Assembly: GCA_017562135.1 (NCBI GenBank)
Contig: QEYB01000550.1
Coordinates: 1 to 64,000, forward strand
Direction: 5' to 3'
DNA: 64,000 nt
Origin: Dipylidium caninum
Lineage: Eukaryota > Platyhelminthes > Cestoda > Cyclophyllidea > Dipylidiidae
A model generated the notes under the pieces. The model saw only the letters and a list, made by a program, of their open reading frames with translations. It was not told the DNA's origin and searched no databases. Of this stretch, positions 62,133-64,000 are shown in pieces; position 1 is the stretch's first letter, and each line of letters starts with the position of its first letter. The position numbers and the translations under genes are program-made.

Positions 62133-62990
62133 AAACAGAGCGACGAATAATCAGAAGTGTCAGTCTGACACCGTCAAGAACACATTTGCGAGTAAAGTGG
62201 AATGTGGGCTTGAGAACGACGGAATGTCGTTATTATGGTAAGTATGGCCTAAAAACCTTGGAGGACATGTTGTATTGTCAGGCTCTGTGTTGTGACTTAA
62301 CCCCATGAACAATGCACACATCATCGAGTGCAAGATGCGACGTGTAATTCTCATGGCATTTAACGCGAAAAGGTAATTCATTATTTGGTTAAAAGAACTT
62401 GATGTGCTCTTCGATAGTCTCTCATGGGAGATTGACGGTTGAAGCTGCTGTACTGGCTCTTGCTGGGCACTTGGAAGCTTAAAGCTTACCGAAAGGAAAC
62501 TGTGGGATTGGCAGATGTTAACCTGGGACAAATGGCTGTCATATCAACTACTTTGTGATTCAACATCCTTCTCCTGTGAAGTCTTGGGCGAGGAGGCTTT
62601 TATCGCTCACATTTTTACCTTACAACTTGCACACCAGATTGATACACACCCTCAGGGGTGACCTGAACACTGGTACCATCGGATCATGCGACGGCAACTA
62701 AGTTGCTCTCGCAAACTCATGCGATACTTGCTGTGAACATTTAACTCCTCTCCTGAGCTTTTCCTTGCCAAACTTCATTTTCTAGGGGAAGAGTTTGTCA
62801 CTTAAGGGCTACTGAACTGCTGCTATGCCCTTCTTTCGAGTGGGCCAATAGGGAAGGGAATACCCAGGCAGTGTTGACTGTTGCCATGCCAGCATGCCTT
62901 TCGTCTCGTTCAAAAAATATGCACAAGCTAAATGTTCGCTTGCACAAGGAAAGGTCTCAGGTACTTCCACTTCCACGCACATAACATTCA
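62133..62990. other. No supported gene; possible 5' flank
   Basis: Lies upstream of the minus-strand pseudogene. A minus frame at 62,160-62,531 is open but motif-free. No promoter element is recognised. Confidence 0.4.
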
Positions 62991-62998
62991 ATGTGGCC

Positions 62999-63780
62999 AG
63001 CTGGCTCCAAGAGCCAAATTGGGACCCCCTCCCAAGAAGGCAGTTTTTGTGCTGCGGGTTAGAGACGAGGAATCCAAACGGGAACGTCCTAGGGAACTTA
63101 GACGGAAGGCCCTAACGAAAAATGAGGATGAATTTATTTGGCCAAGCATAACTCCGCCCATGCTGTGGGTAAGCCTTTCGCGCTAATTCCGACTGCTAAG
63201 GTGGGAAAGAGTCATATTCTCCTGGATAATAGCAGGAAGTGAAATGACTGCCAGTTAGTTGAGATGCTTTCTCGTGATCTTGTATGTCTGCATCACGAAC
63301 TGGCAACGGAGCTGTCAAAAATTCGAGCGCTTTAGTCGCGTTTCAACCTCCTGCCCGCGGACCCTTCAGTGACATCCAAGCGCCTCAAACCTAAGCGAAC
63401 GGTTTTTTGTGGAGACAATCGAGGAGGCGCGTACTGTGAAGTCATCGTTTGATTCTTCGGTGGTGCCAACTCAAATTCTTGCTAGCTTATCAACCACTGT
63501 GGCAGATGAAGTTATCCGTCTGCATGCAGCCGGTCATGCGGAGCTTGCGGATCTCTTAACTAGGGCAGAAAAACTGAAACTTGCCATCCGGAAGCGTGAA
63601 GCCGAGGACGATCTGGATATAAGCGTTATTTTGTGCATTGATGTCTCCTTTCTTCGTTCCGTTTTGTTATTGAGGAATCTATTTTCGCAGAGGAGCAAGG
63701 ATTTCAAGCACATGGTCATTCATAAAGGAAAAGCTAAACGTGCGCCAGGGAATGTGTTTGAGCGAAGGCGATATAAATAA
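62999..63780 (+). CDS. Putative 3' end of an unidentified multi-exon gene
   Basis: First exon piece (to 63,168) reads KKAVFVLRVRDEESKRERPR...FIWPSITPPMLW and ends at a GTAAGC donor, phase 0; its start near an AG at 62,998 is a guess. The second (63,415-63,624) follows the acceptor GGTTTTTTGTGGAG in phase 0 and includes ADEVIRLHAAGHAELADLLT...AIRKREAEDD, probably helical. A 66-bp phase-0 segment ending ATTTTCGCAG may be an intron with a weak GTTATT donor, or may be read through. The last piece (63,691-63,780) is basic (HKGKAKRAPGNVFERRRYK) and stops at TAA 63,778-63,780. AATAAA at 63,776-63,781 overlaps the stop. No family is recognised. Consistent phase and composition argue for a real gene, but truncation of the first exon leaves doubt. 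Confidence 0.45.
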
Positions 63781-63781
63781 A
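63776..63781 (+). promoter_or_regulatory. AATAAA poly(A) signal overlapping stop
   Basis: The hexamer shares its bases with the TAA stop of the putative gene ending at 63,780. If used, cleavage would fall within roughly 10-30 bases and leave a very short 3' untranslated region. Confidence 0.45.
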
Positions 63782-64000
63782 CCTAAGCCCTCAATTTTCA
63801 TATTGCTACTCTGTTCATGGCGAAATGTCGGCCTTCGTATTTGCCTACTATTCAGTCGGGTATGAAGATTTGAACGACACATTTCGGCGTGTTATTTAAT
63901 TCGAGCAGTGCTTCTTGTGCGGTTTTGTTCTTTCTATCCCTTAAAGTAGTCCTTTTTTGTTTCGAGAATCCATCAAGCTAACTGATGTCATGATTGTGCT
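63782..64000. other. Downstream flank, nothing supported
   Basis: T-rich sequence after the putative gene end. No feature supported. Confidence 0.5.

Noticed and set aside
1..64000. CRISPR arrays, bacterial operons, rRNA genes
   Set aside because: No regularly spaced repeats, ribosome binding sites or rRNA-like sequence were seen; the intron structure is eukaryotic.

Overview
The window looks like nuclear DNA of an invertebrate animal. Coding-like stretches are short and interrupted, candidate exon edges carry GT...AG splice signals (GTAAGT, GTAAGG and GTACG donors, pyrimidine-rich acceptors), introns can be short (about 70 bp in the clearest case), and there are no operons or ribosome binding sites. 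A parasitic flatworm or similar helminth is my guess from the short introns and gene-relic landscape; that is inference only.

No gene can be called intact with confidence. The best recognised locus is at 60.0-62.1 kb (- strand): a three-exon copy of the Obg/GTPBP10 family. It keeps family order and splice-site phase but has lost the P-loop GK pair and the NKxD aspartate and carries frameshifts, so I call it a pseudogene. Other plausible exons are a secreted acidic precursor at 29.87-30.10 kb (-), a terminal exon at 1.77-1.94 kb (+), and an unidentified three-exon gene end at about 63.0-63.78 kb (+) with a poly(A) signal on its stop codon. A tRNA-Gly(TCC) relic sits at 54.37 kb.

Most of the rest is a mosaic of old duplicated segments. 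Families seen by direct comparison: A (11.9-12.6, 20.6-21.6, 32.7-33.0, 47.2-47.6, 51.0-51.1 kb; the 21 kb copy has good terminal inverted repeats), B (26.7 and 33.2-33.5 kb), C (40.6 and 46.5 kb), D (5.9-6.5, 36.7-37.0, 40.4-40.6, 49.1-49.2 kb), F (42 and 45.5 kb, inverted), G (20.0-20.3 and 48.1-48.3 kb), H (38.9 and 41.0 kb), a tandem pair at 30.9/32.0 kb and a 163-bp tandem pair at 38.4-38.7 kb. In B, F, G and the 30.9/32.0 pair the two copies preserve a common reading frame or splice sites. They therefore look like decayed exons of duplicated genes (B perhaps a PLAT/lipoxygenase-homology domain, F a DEP domain) rather than ordinary transposons.

Two short patches are compositionally extreme: poly-T followed by poly-G at 5.3-5.45 kb, and A38 followed by about 110 bp of nearly pure G+C at 6.7-6.9 kb. 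These may be assembly artefacts. All similarities were judged by eye; no search was run.
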